The translations under genes were made by a program, and so were the position numbers. The notes under the pieces were generated by a model, which saw nothing but the letters and a program-made list of their open reading frames with translations, was not told where the DNA came from and ran no database searches. Of a stretch of 64,000 nucleotides of DNA, positions 8,506 through 17,804 are shown piece after piece. Source of the stretch: Phycisphaeraceae bacterium (lineage in GTDB: Bacteria; Planctomycetota; Phycisphaerae; Phycisphaerales; UBA1924); assembly GCA_019636515.1 (NCBI GenBank), contig JAHBXI010000001.1, positions 930,001 to 994,000 on the forward strand. The letters are read 5' to 3'. Within the stretch, counting starts at the first letter, position 1; each line of letters opens with the position of its first letter.

Positions 8506-10257
8506 GTGAAACTGGCCCTGGCGCAGGTCAACCCCACCATCGGCGACATCGACGGAAACGCCCGCCTCATCGAGCGATTCGTCCGGGCCGGCCATGACGC
8601 CGGGGCCGACCTGGTCGTCCTGCCCGAACTGGCCGTCTGCGGCTACCCCCCGCGTGACCTGCTGCTGCGGGAAGGGTTCATCGAGGCCTGCTCGTCCGCG
8701 GCCCGGCGGATCGGACAATCCGCCCCGGAGGGGATCACCGTGGTTCTCGGGACGCCGCTTCCCGCTCCGTCCGAATCGGGCGGGGCCGCGACGGGGCGCA
8801 TCACCAACTCCCTGGTCGCCTGGCGCGACGGGTTGCCGATCGGTCGGTACGACAAGCGCCTCCTCCCGACGTACGACGTCTTCGATGAGGACCGCTACTT
8901 CACGCCGGGTTCCTCACCTTGCATCATCGACGTCCCCGCTCTTGTCGGCGGAACAATCCGCGTGGGACTGGCGATCTGCGAGGACCTGTGGAAAGGCGAT
9001 GACGCCGGCTTCGCGTGGAGATACCAGGATTCCAGCGATCCCGTGGCCGACGCCGCCCGGCACGGGGCCAGGGTCCTGGCCGTCCCAAGCGCAAGCCCGT
9101 TCGTGCTGGGCAAAGGCGCCAGACACCGAGACATCCTCCGTTCCCATGCCCGCCGCCACGCCCTCACCGTCGCCGCGGTCAACCAGGTTGGGGGCAACGA
9201 CGACCTGCTGTTCGACGGACACTCCGCCGTCTTTGATCCCAATGGCCGACTCGTCGCCGCGGCGCCGGGGTTTGCCGAGCACCTCCTGGTCACCGACCTG
9301 GCCGGTCCGCCGGTCCCAGCCGCCTCGCCCATCGCCGAATTGCCCGACCCCCTGACCCAGGCCGCGGACGAACGCCTCCTGTACGAAGCGCTCGTGACGG
9401 GAATACGCGACTACTGCTCCAAGACCGGGTTTGCCTCCTGCGTCATCGGGCTGTCCGGCGGAATCGACTCGGCCCTGACGGCCGTGCTGGCGACCAGGGC
9501 CCTCGGAGCACCGAACGTCCTGGGTATCGCCATGCCCGGCCCGTACTCGTCGGACCACGCGATCGCCGACGCGCGTTCGCTCGCCACCTCGCTGGGAATC
9601 GCGTTCGAGACAATTTCCATCCTCGATCCGATATCGGGGTTCCGATCCGCCATCGACCCCGCGTTCGGGCGGCTGGGCCACGAGGCGCTCGGACGGTCAC
9701 TTCCCGACTTGTCCGAGGAGAACCTCCAGTCCCGTGCCCGCGGGACGGTCCTGATGGCGGTCTCAAACCGCACCGGCGCCATGGTCCTGACCACGGGGAA
9801 TAAGAGCGAGTTGGCGGTCGGATACGCCACGCTTTACGGCGACATGAACGGGGGACTGGCCGTCCTGTCCGACATCACCAAGGGGCGCGTGTACGCGCTG
9901 TCGCGATGGATCAACGCCCAGCACCACGCCGCGGGCTTCGCATCGCCCCCGATCCCTCCATCGAGCATGCAAAAGCCCCCGTCGGCGGAACTTCGCCCGA
10001 ACCAGACCGATCAGGACACGCTGCCGGCCTACGACGTGCTGGACGCCATCATCGAACGGTTCATCGAGCGGCAGGAGTCACCCGCCGGCATCGCCGACCG
10101 GACCGGCATCGACCCGGCCCTGGTCCGCCGGATCACCCGGATGATCGACCTGGCCGAGTACAAGCGCCGCCAGGCGGCCGTGGGCTTAAAGGTGACATCC
10201 GTGGCGTTTGGAGCGGGGCGGCGACAGCCGATCGCGCAGCGGTGGATCGGCCCCTGA
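8506..10257 (+). CDS. nadE: Glutamine-dependent NAD+ synthetase
   Basis: This enzyme amidates nicotinic acid adenine dinucleotide to NAD+ using glutamine, the last step of NAD synthesis. The 583-residue length fits the two-domain glutamine-dependent form. The N-terminal nitrilase-fold glutaminase has the expected Glu41 (VLPELAVCGYPP), Lys117 (YDKRLLPTYDVFDEDRYF) and Cys158 (GLAICEDLW). The C-terminal synthetase domain has the ATP pyrophosphatase P-loop GLSGGIDSALTAV near residue 320 and TTGNKSELAVGYATLYGD. The start is the GTG at 8506, positioned by the TACCAT box just upstream. With nadA across the divergent promoter it makes a small NAD-synthesis neighbourhood. Confidence 0.96.
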   Translation: MKLALAQVNPTIGDIDGNARLIERFVRAGHDAGADLVVLPELAVCGYPPRDLLLREGFIEACSSAARRIGQSAPEGITVVLGTPLPAPSESGGAATGRITNSLVAWRDGLPIGRYDKRLLPTYDVFDEDRYFTPGSSPCIIDVPALVGGTIRVGLAICEDLWKGDDAGFAWRYQDSSDPVADAARHGARVLAVPSASPFVLGKGARHRDILRSHARRHALTVAAVNQVGGNDDLLFDGHSAVFDPNGRLVAAAPGFAEHLLVTDLAGPPVPAASPIAELPDPLTQAADERLLYEALVTGIRDYCSKTGFASCVIGLSGGIDSALTAVLATRALGAPNVLGIAMPGPYSSDHAIADARSLATSLGIAFETISILDPISGFRSAIDPAFGRLGHEALGRSLPDLSEENLQSRARGTVLMAVSNRTGAMVLTTGNKSELAVGYATLYGDMNGGLAVLSDITKGRVYALSRWINAQHHAAGFASPPIPPSSMQKPPSAELRPNQTDQDTLPAYDVLDAIIERFIERQESPAGIADRTGIDPALVRRITRMIDLAEYKRRQAAVGLKVTSVAFGAGRRQPIAQRWIGP

Positions 10258-10399
10258 TGCCGCGGCGTGACAAGGGTGGTCCCCGCCCATACCATTGACT
10301 CCCCTTCGCCCGAGAGAGCGTGATCGCCGCCGAGGTGATCGGGCGGGGAGAGTCCCGGGCGCCCGCGCAGCGCCGGGTGGCACAGCCAGAAGTGAACCC

Positions 10400-11659
10400 A
10401 TGAAGTGGAAAACAAACCTGACAGCCGCGCTGGTGCTCGGCGGTGTGGTGGTTGCCGGAAGCGGGCTGGCTTGGTGGAAGATCCGCGAGATCCGCATCGC
10501 TTCGCGGCAGCCTCCGCACCCGGAAATGCCCCAGGCCGTTTCGGTCTCCAACGCCAGGCAGGTGTCGTGGAGTCCGACCGCGAAACTCTCCGGGACGGTC
10601 ATCGCCCTGCAATCCGTGGTTCTACGCAACGAAGTGGCCGGAACCATCCGCGAAGTCCGGTTTGATTCGGGATCGCTCGTCGAGGCGGGGGAAGTCCTGG
10701 TCACGCTCGACACCACGACCGAGCAAGCCGACCAGGCGGTCGCCCAGGCGGCCCACCGCGTCGCCGAGGCGGGGATCCGAACCGCCGAAGCGGACCTCTC
10801 GTGGGCCAGGTCCAATTACGATCGGATGATCCAGGCGAGCGAGGCTCGTGTCGCCGCGGTCGCCGACCTCGACCGCTCCCGGTCCGAACTGATGGGGGCT
10901 CAGGCACGGCTCGAACGCGCGATGGCCCAACTCGAGCAGGCCCAGGCCAACATACTCCAGGTTTCCACGCTCATCGACAAGAAGACGATCCGGGCGCCAT
11001 TCAAGGCCTGGGTCGGGCTTCGAAGCGTTCACCCCGGTCAGTACCTGCCGGAAGGCGCGAACATCGTCGCTCTCCAGTCGGATTCCCCACGCATCTTCCT
11101 CGACTTTGCCGTTCCGCAGGAGCAGGCCTTCCGCGTCGTGCCGGGACTGACGGTCATGGCCAAGGCCCCGGTGCTGGGAGAATCTCCCGTCGCGATCACC
11201 GTCGTCGCCCTCGACGCGGTCGCCGACGCGACGACCCGGACCATCCGAGTCCGATCCGTGGTGGACAATCCCGGCCGCGTCCTGCGACCTGGGATGTCGG
11301 TTGAGATCGCGGCCCCGGTCGGCGATGCCGTGGAGGTACTCACCATCCCCACGACGGCGGTGCGCCGGGCCTCGTACGGGGATCACGTCTTCCTGGTTGT
11401 CCCGGGAGAGCAGGCCGACTCCCTGGTCGCCCGGCAGCGGTTCGTCCGCCTGGGAGCATCGCTGGGCAACGACGTGGTCGTTCTCGAAGGGATCACCCCG
11501 GGCGACCTGGTCGCGACCGCGGGATCGTTTAAACTCCGGGACGGGGCGCTGGTGATGCCCGCCGAAGACGTTCCTTTCGCTTCCGGCACGCCCGCCGCCG
11601 CCGACCCCGCGCCCGCATCGGCCAAGGCGCCTCCCTCGGCCGCCGACCGCGGCTCCTGA
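10400..11659 (+). CDS. RND efflux periplasmic adaptor (membrane fusion protein)
   Basis: Adaptors of this family link an RND inner-membrane pump to an outer-membrane channel. The 419-residue product starts at ATG 10400 with a membrane anchor (TAALVLGGVVVAGSGLAWW) rather than a lipobox. It then has a split lipoyl domain (NEVAGTIREVRFDSGSLVEA), an Ala/Gln/Glu-rich helical hairpin (about 100-190), the second lipoyl half (KKTIRAPFKAWVGLRSVHPG) and a beta-barrel with a membrane-proximal domain. An Ala/Pro-rich tail ends the protein. The pump gene follows 53 bases downstream, so the pair is an operon. No outer-membrane TolC-like partner is in the window. Confidence 0.92.
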   Translation: MKWKTNLTAALVLGGVVVAGSGLAWWKIREIRIASRQPPHPEMPQAVSVSNARQVSWSPTAKLSGTVIALQSVVLRNEVAGTIREVRFDSGSLVEAGEVLVTLDTTTEQADQAVAQAAHRVAEAGIRTAEADLSWARSNYDRMIQASEARVAAVADLDRSRSELMGAQARLERAMAQLEQAQANILQVSTLIDKKTIRAPFKAWVGLRSVHPGQYLPEGANIVALQSDSPRIFLDFAVPQEQAFRVVPGLTVMAKAPVLGESPVAITVVALDAVADATTRTIRVRSVVDNPGRVLRPGMSVEIAAPVGDAVEVLTIPTTAVRRASYGDHVFLVVPGEQADSLVARQRFVRLGASLGNDVVVLEGITPGDLVATAGSFKLRDGALVMPAEDVPFASGTPAAADPAPASAKAPPSAADRGS

Positions 11660-11712
11660 CCCGAACCGGCCTGAACCTGGCCCGAACCCACGCCCGCGCG
11701 GGACCACACGCC

Positions 11713-14700
11713 ATGCAGAGACGTTCCTTCACCGACCTTTTCATTCGCCGCCCGGTCCTGGCGGTGGTGGTCAACCTCATCATCATCGCCGTCGGGTGGC
11801 GCTCGATCGACAGCCTCCCGGTCCGCCAGTACCCCCGGATCGAGTCGAGTTCGGTCGTCATCACCACCGCGTACATCGGCGCCAGCGCGCAGACGGTGCG
11901 AGGGTTCATCACCACGCCCATCGAGCGTGCCGTCGCCGCCATCGACGGCATCGACTACATCGAGAGCACCAGCACCGCCGGCATCAGCACGATCACCGTA
12001 CACCTTCGCCTCAACCACCCCAGCACCGACGCCCTCGCGGAGATCAGCGCCCGCCTGAACCAGGTCCGCAGCGAACTCCCCCCCGAGGCCGAGTCGCCAT
12101 CGATCGAGATCACCCGGACCGACAAGCCGTTCGCCACGTTCTACATCAGTTGCACCAGTTCCATGCTCGACCTCACGCAACTGACCGAGTATCTCTCCCG
12201 GGAGATCCAGCCTCGCCTCACCACCATCGAGGGGGTGCAACGCGTCGAGATCCTCGGCGGAAGCCAACTGGCCATGCGGGTCTGGCTCGACGCCGAACGC
12301 ATGGCCGCCCTGGACATCACCCCCCAGGAGGCCGAGCAGGCCCTCCGAAGAAACAACTTCCTCGCCTCCGTCGGGAAGTCCAAGGGACCCGACGTCCAGA
12401 CCGACCTGCTCACCGATACCGACCTGCGCTCCCCTGAGGAATTTCGTCAACTCGTCGTGCGGCAGCGCGACGGCGCCATCGTCCGCCTGGGTGACATCGC
12501 CCGCATCGAACTGGGCAGCGAAGAACGCACCACCCAGTGCGGGTTCAACGGCCAGGAGGCCGCCTATCTCTCCGTCTGGCCTCTCCCGACCGCCAACGAA
12601 CTCGAGGTCGCGGCAAGACTCCGCGCCGAACTGGCCGGCATCGCCACCACCCTCGCCGCCGGCGTCGAGATCAAACTCGCCTACGACGGCACCTACTACA
12701 TGGAAAATGCCCTTCGGGAGATCACCAAGACCCTCGCCGAGACCATCGCCATCGTCGGGCTGATCGTCTACCTCTTCATGGGCTCGCTCAGGACCGTCCT
12801 GGTCCCCATGATCGCGATGCCCATCTCCCTGATCGGGGCATGCCTGGCGATGCTCCTGTTCAACTTCAGCCTCAACCTCCTCACCATCCTCGCCATTGTC
12901 CTCTCGGTCGGCCTGGTCGTGGACGACGCGATCGTGATGGTCGAGAACGTCGAACGCCACGTCCGGGAGGGCAAGACCCGCTTCGACGCCGCGTTGCTGG
13001 GAGCCCGCGAACTCTTCAGGCCCGTCGTCTCCATGACCATTACCCTCGCGGCCGTGTACGCCCCCATCGGCTTCCAGGGCGGACTCACGGGCGTGCTCTT
13101 CCGGGAATTCGCCTTCACGCTCGCGTCCGCGGTCGTGATCTCCGGAATCGTCGCCGTCACCCTCTCCCCGGTGATGAGCGCGGCCCTCGTCGCGCCCCAC
13201 GGCCGCGAGGGACGGCTCACCCGCTTCGTGAACAACCTGTTCGAGTCCGTTCGGCATGTCTACGGGCGACTCCTCGATCAGACGCTTCAACTGCGCTGGA
13301 CGATGGCCGCGGCCGCGGTGCTCATCGCCGCCGGCGCCGCCCCGCTCTACATGATGTCCAAGAAGGAACTCGCCCCGACCGAGGACGAGGGGGGCGTTTT
13401 CTTCGTCCTGCTCGCCGCCCCCGACGCCTCCCTCGAGTACACGACCCGGGCCGCCGCCGGCCTGTCCGAATCACTCCGGCACTTCCCCGAAACCAAGAAC
13501 GTCTGGCAGGTCCTGTTCGTCAATAACGGCTTCGGAGGACTCCAGGCCGTCGAGTGGAACAAGCGCTCCGTCACCTCCCAGGAACTCCAGGGCCGGGCCT
13601 TCGGGGCGGTCGCGGGAATCCCCGGGCTCCAGATCATCCCCGTTCTGCCAAAGCCCCTCCCCGGGGCCGGGAACTTCGACGTCGAACTGGTCCTCACCTC
13701 CGCCGACGACCCCGAGCAGATGGCCCAGATCGCCGAGCAACTCGTCGGCGAGTGCTTCGAGAGCGGCCTGTTCATGTACGCCGATACCGACCTCAAGATC
13801 GACCTCCCACAGTCCCGCATCAACATCGACAAGCAGAAAGTCGCCGACCTGGGGCTCGACCTGGCCTCCGTCGGACGGGACCTCTCGGTTCTCCTGTCGG
13901 GCAACTACGTCAACCGCTTCAACTACGACGGCCGCAGTTACAAGGTCATCCCGCAGATCGAGGGACCGGCCAGGACCAACCCCGAGCAGATACTCCAACT
14001 CAAGATCAGGGCCGGTGACGGCGGGCTTGTCTCCATCTCCTCCTTTGTCACTCTCGAGACCATCAGCGCCCCCCGATCGCTCAACCGCTTCCAGCAGCGC
14101 AACAGCGTCAAGATCCAGGGCGTCGTGCGCCCGGGCGTGACCAAGGGCGAGGCCCTCGACTGGGTCGAGGCCAGGGCGCGTGAACTCATGCCGCCGGGGT
14201 ACGCCGCCGACTTCGCCGGTGAGAGCCGGCAGTTGCGCACCGAAGGCTCTTCCCTGGCCGTCACGCTGGGGTTTGCCCTCGGCCTGATCTACCTGGTCCT
14301 GGCCGCGCAGTTCGCCAGTTTCCGCGACCCCCTCATCGTCCTGCTGGGCTCCGTGCCGCTGGCCATCTCCGGCGCGCTCGTCTTCACCTTCATCAACCTC
14401 ACCACCATCAACATCTACTCCCAGGTCGGACTCATCACGCTCGTCGGCCTGGTCGCCAAGAACGGCATCCTCATCGTGGAGTTCGCCAACAAACTCCAGG
14501 AAATGGGACTCACCAAGTTCGGCGCCGTGCGAGAGGCCGCGATCACCCGCCTGCGCCCCATCCTCATGACCTCCGCCGCCACCGCCTTCGGCCATTTCCC
14601 CCTGGTCCTGGTCACCGGGCCTGGCGCCGAGGCACGCAACAGCATCGGCATCGTGCTCGTCTCGGGCATGGTCGTGAGCACCATCTTCACGCTCTTCTTC

Positions 14701-14841
14701 GTGCCGTCGGTCTACCTGCTCATCGCCCGCGAGCACTCACGCGTCCGACGCCCTGAGTCGAGATTGCTGGACCCCGAGCATGGCGGCGTTCTGCCAGGCG
14801 CCGTGCCCGCCGCCGCCGCGGCCCCGGCCGCCACCGCCTGA
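11713..14841 (+). CDS. RND multidrug efflux pump, AcrB/MexB-like
   Basis: A proton-driven trimeric exporter of hydrophobic compounds. The 1,042-residue length and layout match the HAE-1 type: one N-terminal membrane helix (VVVNLIIIAVGWRSI), a large periplasmic loop, a block of helices beginning IVGLIVYLFMGSLRTVLVP, and a second repeat of the same arrangement. The proton-relay pair is Asp404 and Asp405 in GLVVDDAIVMVENVERH, matching D407/D408 of AcrB. The second-half motif GLVAKNGILIVEFAN is also present. An Ala/Pro-rich C-terminal tail is unremarkable. Substrates cannot be predicted. It is cotranscribed with the adaptor gene upstream. Confidence 0.95.
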   Translation: MQRRSFTDLFIRRPVLAVVVNLIIIAVGWRSIDSLPVRQYPRIESSSVVITTAYIGASAQTVRGFITTPIERAVAAIDGIDYIESTSTAGISTITVHLRLNHPSTDALAEISARLNQVRSELPPEAESPSIEITRTDKPFATFYISCTSSMLDLTQLTEYLSREIQPRLTTIEGVQRVEILGGSQLAMRVWLDAERMAALDITPQEAEQALRRNNFLASVGKSKGPDVQTDLLTDTDLRSPEEFRQLVVRQRDGAIVRLGDIARIELGSEERTTQCGFNGQEAAYLSVWPLPTANELEVAARLRAELAGIATTLAAGVEIKLAYDGTYYMENALREITKTLAETIAIVGLIVYLFMGSLRTVLVPMIAMPISLIGACLAMLLFNFSLNLLTILAIVLSVGLVVDDAIVMVENVERHVREGKTRFDAALLGARELFRPVVSMTITLAAVYAPIGFQGGLTGVLFREFAFTLASAVVISGIVAVTLSPVMSAALVAPHGREGRLTRFVNNLFESVRHVYGRLLDQTLQLRWTMAAAAVLIAAGAAPLYMMSKKELAPTEDEGGVFFVLLAAPDASLEYTTRAAAGLSESLRHFPETKNVWQVLFVNNGFGGLQAVEWNKRSVTSQELQGRAFGAVAGIPGLQIIPVLPKPLPGAGNFDVELVLTSADDPEQMAQIAEQLVGECFESGLFMYADTDLKIDLPQSRINIDKQKVADLGLDLASVGRDLSVLLSGNYVNRFNYDGRSYKVIPQIEGPARTNPEQILQLKIRAGDGGLVSISSFVTLETISAPRSLNRFQQRNSVKIQGVVRPGVTKGEALDWVEARARELMPPGYAADFAGESRQLRTEGSSLAVTLGFALGLIYLVLAAQFASFRDPLIVLLGSVPLAISGALVFTFINLTTINIYSQVGLITLVGLVAKNGILIVEFANKLQEMGLTKFGAVREAAITRLRPILMTSAATAFGHFPLVLVTGPGAEARNSIGIVLVSGMVVSTIFTLFFVPSVYLLIAREHSRVRRPESRLLDPEHGGVLPGAVPAAAAAPAATA

Positions 14842-14913
14842 CGCGCTCGTCGCACCACCGGGGGCGCGGTTTTTCCGCCTACGCCGACGGGGCGCTCCAA
14901 CGTCAAGCCCACG

Positions 14914-14919
14914 TACGAT
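14914..14919 (+). promoter_or_regulatory. TACGAT -10 box, leaderless-type
   Basis: TACGAT ends six bases before the GTG of the alpha/beta hydrolase gene at 14926; no ribosome binding site fits in between. Confidence 0.55.
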
Positions 14920-14925
14920 CCGCAC

Positions 14926-15738
14926 GTGATCATCCCGGTTGATGATTCAACGGACCTTTCGTGCGACGTGCGCGGCCACGGGCGTCCCGTGGTGTTCGTG
15001 CATGGCTTCCCCCTTCGCGGGCTGATGTGGGCACGTACGGCCGCCATGCGGCCCGCGAACCGACGCGCCATTGTCCCCGACCTGAGAGGCCACGGGGCCA
15101 GCCCGCCCGCTCGATCGCTCCGAATCGAGCGGATGGCCGACGACCTGGTCGAAATCCTCGACGCCCTGGGCATCGCCGGTCCCGCCGACTTCGTCGGCCT
15201 CTCGATGGGTGGAATCATCGCCCTCGACCTGTGGCGGCGTCACCCCGCTCGCGTCTCGTCGTTGGTGCTGTGCTGCACGCGAGCCGACGCCGAATCACCC
15301 GAAGGAGCCGCCCTGCGTCGATCCGTCGCCGACCGGGCGCTCCGCGAAGGTTCCGCCCCCGTGATCGACGCGATGCTCCCGAGAGTCCTGGGCTCCGGCG
15401 TTGATCCGGCGGTTCGCGGCCTGTGGCGCGGCCTGATGGCCAAGACCAGCCCCGCCACGATCGCCGCCGCGTCGATCGCCCTGGCGAAACGGCGGGACTC
15501 CACCGGCCTGCTCGGAACCATCTCCTGCCCAACGCTCGTCGTGGCTGGCGAGCACGATGTCATCACGCCTCCGGCTTCGATGGAGCGGATTCGCGATGCG
15601 ATCCCCGGCTCCCGCTACGCCATGATCGCCGCGTCGGGCCACATTCCTCCGGTCGAACAGCCCACCGCATTCTCTGAAGCGCTCAATGATTTCCTGACCG
15701 AGATCGACCCGGTAACCCCGCTTGACCGGCGGGCCTGA
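14926..15738 (+). CDS. Alpha/beta hydrolase
   Basis: A 270-residue alpha/beta-fold hydrolase of the small esterase/lactonase type. The oxyanion HG motif is VVFVHGFPLRG and the nucleophile elbow is GLSMGGIIALDLW, with Ser as nucleophile. The acid is likely the Asp in VAGEHDVITPP, and the catalytic His lies in ASGHIPPVEQP. The fold resembles 3-oxoadipate enol-lactonase and non-haem chloroperoxidase relatives, but the substrate is not recognisable. The GTG start follows a TACGAT box by six bases. The gene stands alone after the RND operon and is followed closely by a small unknown frame. Confidence 0.9.
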   Translation: MIIPVDDSTDLSCDVRGHGRPVVFVHGFPLRGLMWARTAAMRPANRRAIVPDLRGHGASPPARSLRIERMADDLVEILDALGIAGPADFVGLSMGGIIALDLWRRHPARVSSLVLCCTRADAESPEGAALRRSVADRALREGSAPVIDAMLPRVLGSGVDPAVRGLWRGLMAKTSPATIAAASIALAKRRDSTGLLGTISCPTLVVAGEHDVITPPASMERIRDAIPGSRYAMIAASGHIPPVEQPTAFSEALNDFLTEIDPVTPLDRRA

Positions 15739-15750
15739 CCTCGATGGATT

Positions 15751-15990
15751 ATGCCATCTCGATTCACATGCTCCGCATGGACGTGGACAAGCGCGTGGGA
15801 CGCTTGCATCAAGGCGCGAATCGAGGCGCCAGACGCCTCGGGTCGTCGGATCGTCTTGGGGAAGGGCAGCGCCCGGGTCATCACGCCCATCGACGGCGTC
15901 CCGTGTCACGTGCTCGCGGGGACACTCCGGCGGATCTCGCTCGCGAAGTTCATCGGCCATTGCGAACACACGCTCGGCCTCACGCCGTGA
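15751..15990 (+). CDS. Small hypothetical protein (79 aa)
   Basis: This short frame starts 12 bases after the hydrolase stop. Its C-terminal two thirds have a natural amino-acid mix and GC-rich third codon positions (SGRRIVLGKGSARVITPIDG, HVLAGTLRRISLAKFIGHCE). The first 16 residues, rich in Trp, Ser and Thr, look less natural, so the true start may be internal or the gene may be a remnant. No family is recognised, and no strong ribosome binding site precedes the ATG. Confidence 0.4.
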   Translation: MPSRFTCSAWTWTSAWDACIKARIEAPDASGRRIVLGKGSARVITPIDGVPCHVLAGTLRRISLAKFIGHCEHTLGLTP

Positions 15991-16053
15991 AATCCGCGAG
16001 GAAGACCCTCGCAAACAGGCCATCATCAGTATGCACGGCCGCGTGGCCGTCGG

Positions 16054-17295
16054 TCAGAGGTCGATCACGAACCGTCGCTGCGCCCATAGCCGCTCGACCA
16101 TCGGCCGCACCGGCGCCGAAGCGCCAAGCCCGCGCCCGCACGCCACGAGCAGGTCGATGAGACCCTCGTAGTCCGAAAGAGCGATGAACTCGCGGCGGAT
16201 GGTCGGACGATCCGTGTTGACACCGGCCTGCACCGCGTCCAGGTCGGACATGTTGTGATAGTTGCCCAGCGGCAGGCACACACAGGTCGCCTCGTACCCC
16301 GCATCGCAGAAGACCGAAGCCTCGCACGCACCGCCCGCCATCAGTTTTCGCTGCCACTTCCACCCCGGCCGCGCCGAGTTCTTCTGCGTCGCGGCCACCG
16401 CGGCCGGTCCGCCCGCGACCTCCTCGGCACGGCGGGAAACCGCGCCCGTCAGCGAAGCCGAGAACACGCTCAGCCGGTCCCCCACCCGCACGATCGGACC
16501 CCCTCCGACCGGAGAGTCCGCGAACGCCCGCGAGTTTTCCAGCGCGATCACGCGGGCCCCGGAAGGGATCGTCCGGTCCCGGCACGCCGCGATCGCGCCG
16601 ATGAAACCGATTTCCTCCGACCTGGTGAACAGGAGCCGCACTTCCGCCGCCCCGGGTGTCGGCTCATGTGCCAGCGTATCCAGGGCGCCAAGCGCCGCCG
16701 CGACCGCCGCCAGGTCGTCGCACGCCGGGGAATGGACCACGCCGTCGATCACCTCCGCCGAGGGCAGGTCCCAGGTGGCCACGTCCCCCAGTGTCAACGC
16801 CGACGCGTCGGCGCCCGCCTCAAGTTCCGCGAGGTAGTGCCCAAACGGGCTTGGCCGAGCCTCCCCACCACCGATCACCGGGGACTCGACCTTCTCAATC
16901 ACGGCGGCCCCCACCCGCGATCCCGACTCCCCGTGGATCGTCACGCGAGCCCTCGAAAAATAGTCCTCCATCACGCCGCCCCGGAAGGACAGTTCCACGA
17001 CCGACGGCGAGATCACCCGTTCAACCACGAACGCCGGGTGATCCATGTGCGCGGTCAGGTAGAGCGGGGCAAGCCCGCAACCCGCGCACGCCGCCAACGA
17101 CCGTGACTCGATCGTCATGTTCCCGGCCGCGTCGCGCCGGACCGAAAAGCCCGGCCGCGCCGAAACCCACCGATCAATCCACGCCATCACGCGATGCTCT
17201 CGCCCCGCGGCCGTCGGTATCGACGAAACGTCCAACAGCCATTGAAGGTACTCCGCTCCGCGGTCTGGCTTCACAAGGCGCTCGACGTCCGTCAT
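16054..17295 (-). CDS. M42 family aminopeptidase-like metallopeptidase
   Basis: A cytoplasmic dinuclear-metal peptidase of the M42/M20 fold, 413 residues. Metal and catalytic motifs are visible in order: TAHMDHPAF (first His and Asp), SPACDDLAAVAAAL (bridging Asp) and TRSEEIGFIGA (catalytic Glu pair). Further candidate ligands are Asp in DLDAVQAG and the His of NYHNMSD. M42 enzymes trim N-terminal residues from peptides; the specificity here is unknown. The ATG at 17295 lies five bases after a TATCAT box. It is divergent from the OsmC gene. Confidence 0.85.
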   Translation of the reverse strand: MTDVERLVKPDRGAEYLQWLLDVSSIPTAAGREHRVMAWIDRWVSARPGFSVRRDAAGNMTIESRSLAACAGCGLAPLYLTAHMDHPAFVVERVISPSVVELSFRGGVMEDYFSRARVTIHGESGSRVGAAVIEKVESPVIGGGEARPSPFGHYLAELEAGADASALTLGDVATWDLPSAEVIDGVVHSPACDDLAAVAAALGALDTLAHEPTPGAAEVRLLFTRSEEIGFIGAIAACRDRTIPSGARVIALENSRAFADSPVGGGPIVRVGDRLSVFSASLTGAVSRRAEEVAGGPAAVAATQKNSARPGWKWQRKLMAGGACEASVFCDAGYEATCVCLPLGNYHNMSDLDAVQAGVNTDRPTIRREFIALSDYEGLIDLLVACGRGLGASAPVRPMVERLWAQRRFVIDL

Positions 17296-17300
17296 GGCGG

Positions 17301-17306
17301 ATGATA
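17301..17306 (-). promoter_or_regulatory. TATCAT -10 box of M42 peptidase, leaderless-type
   Basis: TATCAT on the minus strand ends five bases before the ATG at 17295, predicting a leaderless transcript. Confidence 0.6.
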
Positions 17307-17361
17307 CGACCCCCCGGCCGTAGCACGTGCGAAAGCCGGTTCGAGACCGATGCCCGCGCGC

Positions 17362-17367
17362 TAGACT
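17362..17367 (+). promoter_or_regulatory. TAGACT -10 box of OsmC gene, leaderless-type
   Basis: TAGACT ends five bases before the ATG at 17373. It is divergent from the TATCAT box 55 bases away, so both genes of this pair appear to be leaderless. Confidence 0.6.
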
Positions 17368-17372
17368 CGGCC

Positions 17373-17780
17373 ATGCTTGAGATCTCCGCCAGGTACGCGG
17401 GCAACAAGAAGTGCGACCTTACCCACCCCCAGGGCGCGGTTCTCCGCACCGATGCCCCCAAGGACATCGGCGGGGATGCCACGGGGTTCTCCCCGACGGA
17501 CATGGTCGCCGCGGGTCTGGCCGCATGCATCCTCACCACCATGGCCATGTTCGCCGAACGGCACGGCCTCGACCTGGCGGGATCGACCGCGACCGTCCAG
17601 AAGCACATGACCCAACCACCCACGCCACGCCGCCTGGCACGGCTGCCGGTGGTCGTCACCCTGCCCGCCTCGGTCCCCGACGAGATGCGCGAACGCATCG
17701 AACGCGCCGGCCGATCGTGCCCCGTTCACGCCAGCCTCCACCCCGAGGTCGACGCCCCGATCGAGTTCCGGTACGCCTGA
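17373..17780 (+). CDS. OsmC family peroxiredoxin-like protein
   Basis: OsmC/Ohr proteins reduce organic hydroperoxides with a pair of cysteines. The 135-residue product has the two expected cysteine sites: one in GLAACILTTMAMFAERHG on the central helix and one in GRSCPVHASL. The segment FSPTDMVAAGLAAC is typical of the OsmC/YhfA branch. The ATG at 17373 is five bases downstream of a TAGACT box, and no ribosome binding site is visible. It is a single-gene unit, convergent with mlaE. Confidence 0.9.
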   Translation: MLEISARYAGNKKCDLTHPQGAVLRTDAPKDIGGDATGFSPTDMVAAGLAACILTTMAMFAERHGLDLAGSTATVQKHMTQPPTPRRLARLPVVVTLPASVPDEMRERIERAGRSCPVHASLHPEVDAPIEFRYA

Positions 17781-17804
17781 ACTCCGGCGAGCCCCGCCGG
17801 TCCA

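Noticed and set aside
15295-16026. A 243-codon minus-strand frame under the alpha/beta hydrolase and the small 15751 gene
   Set aside because: It is antisense to a clear hydrolase and its product is Arg/Gly/Asp low-complexity sequence.
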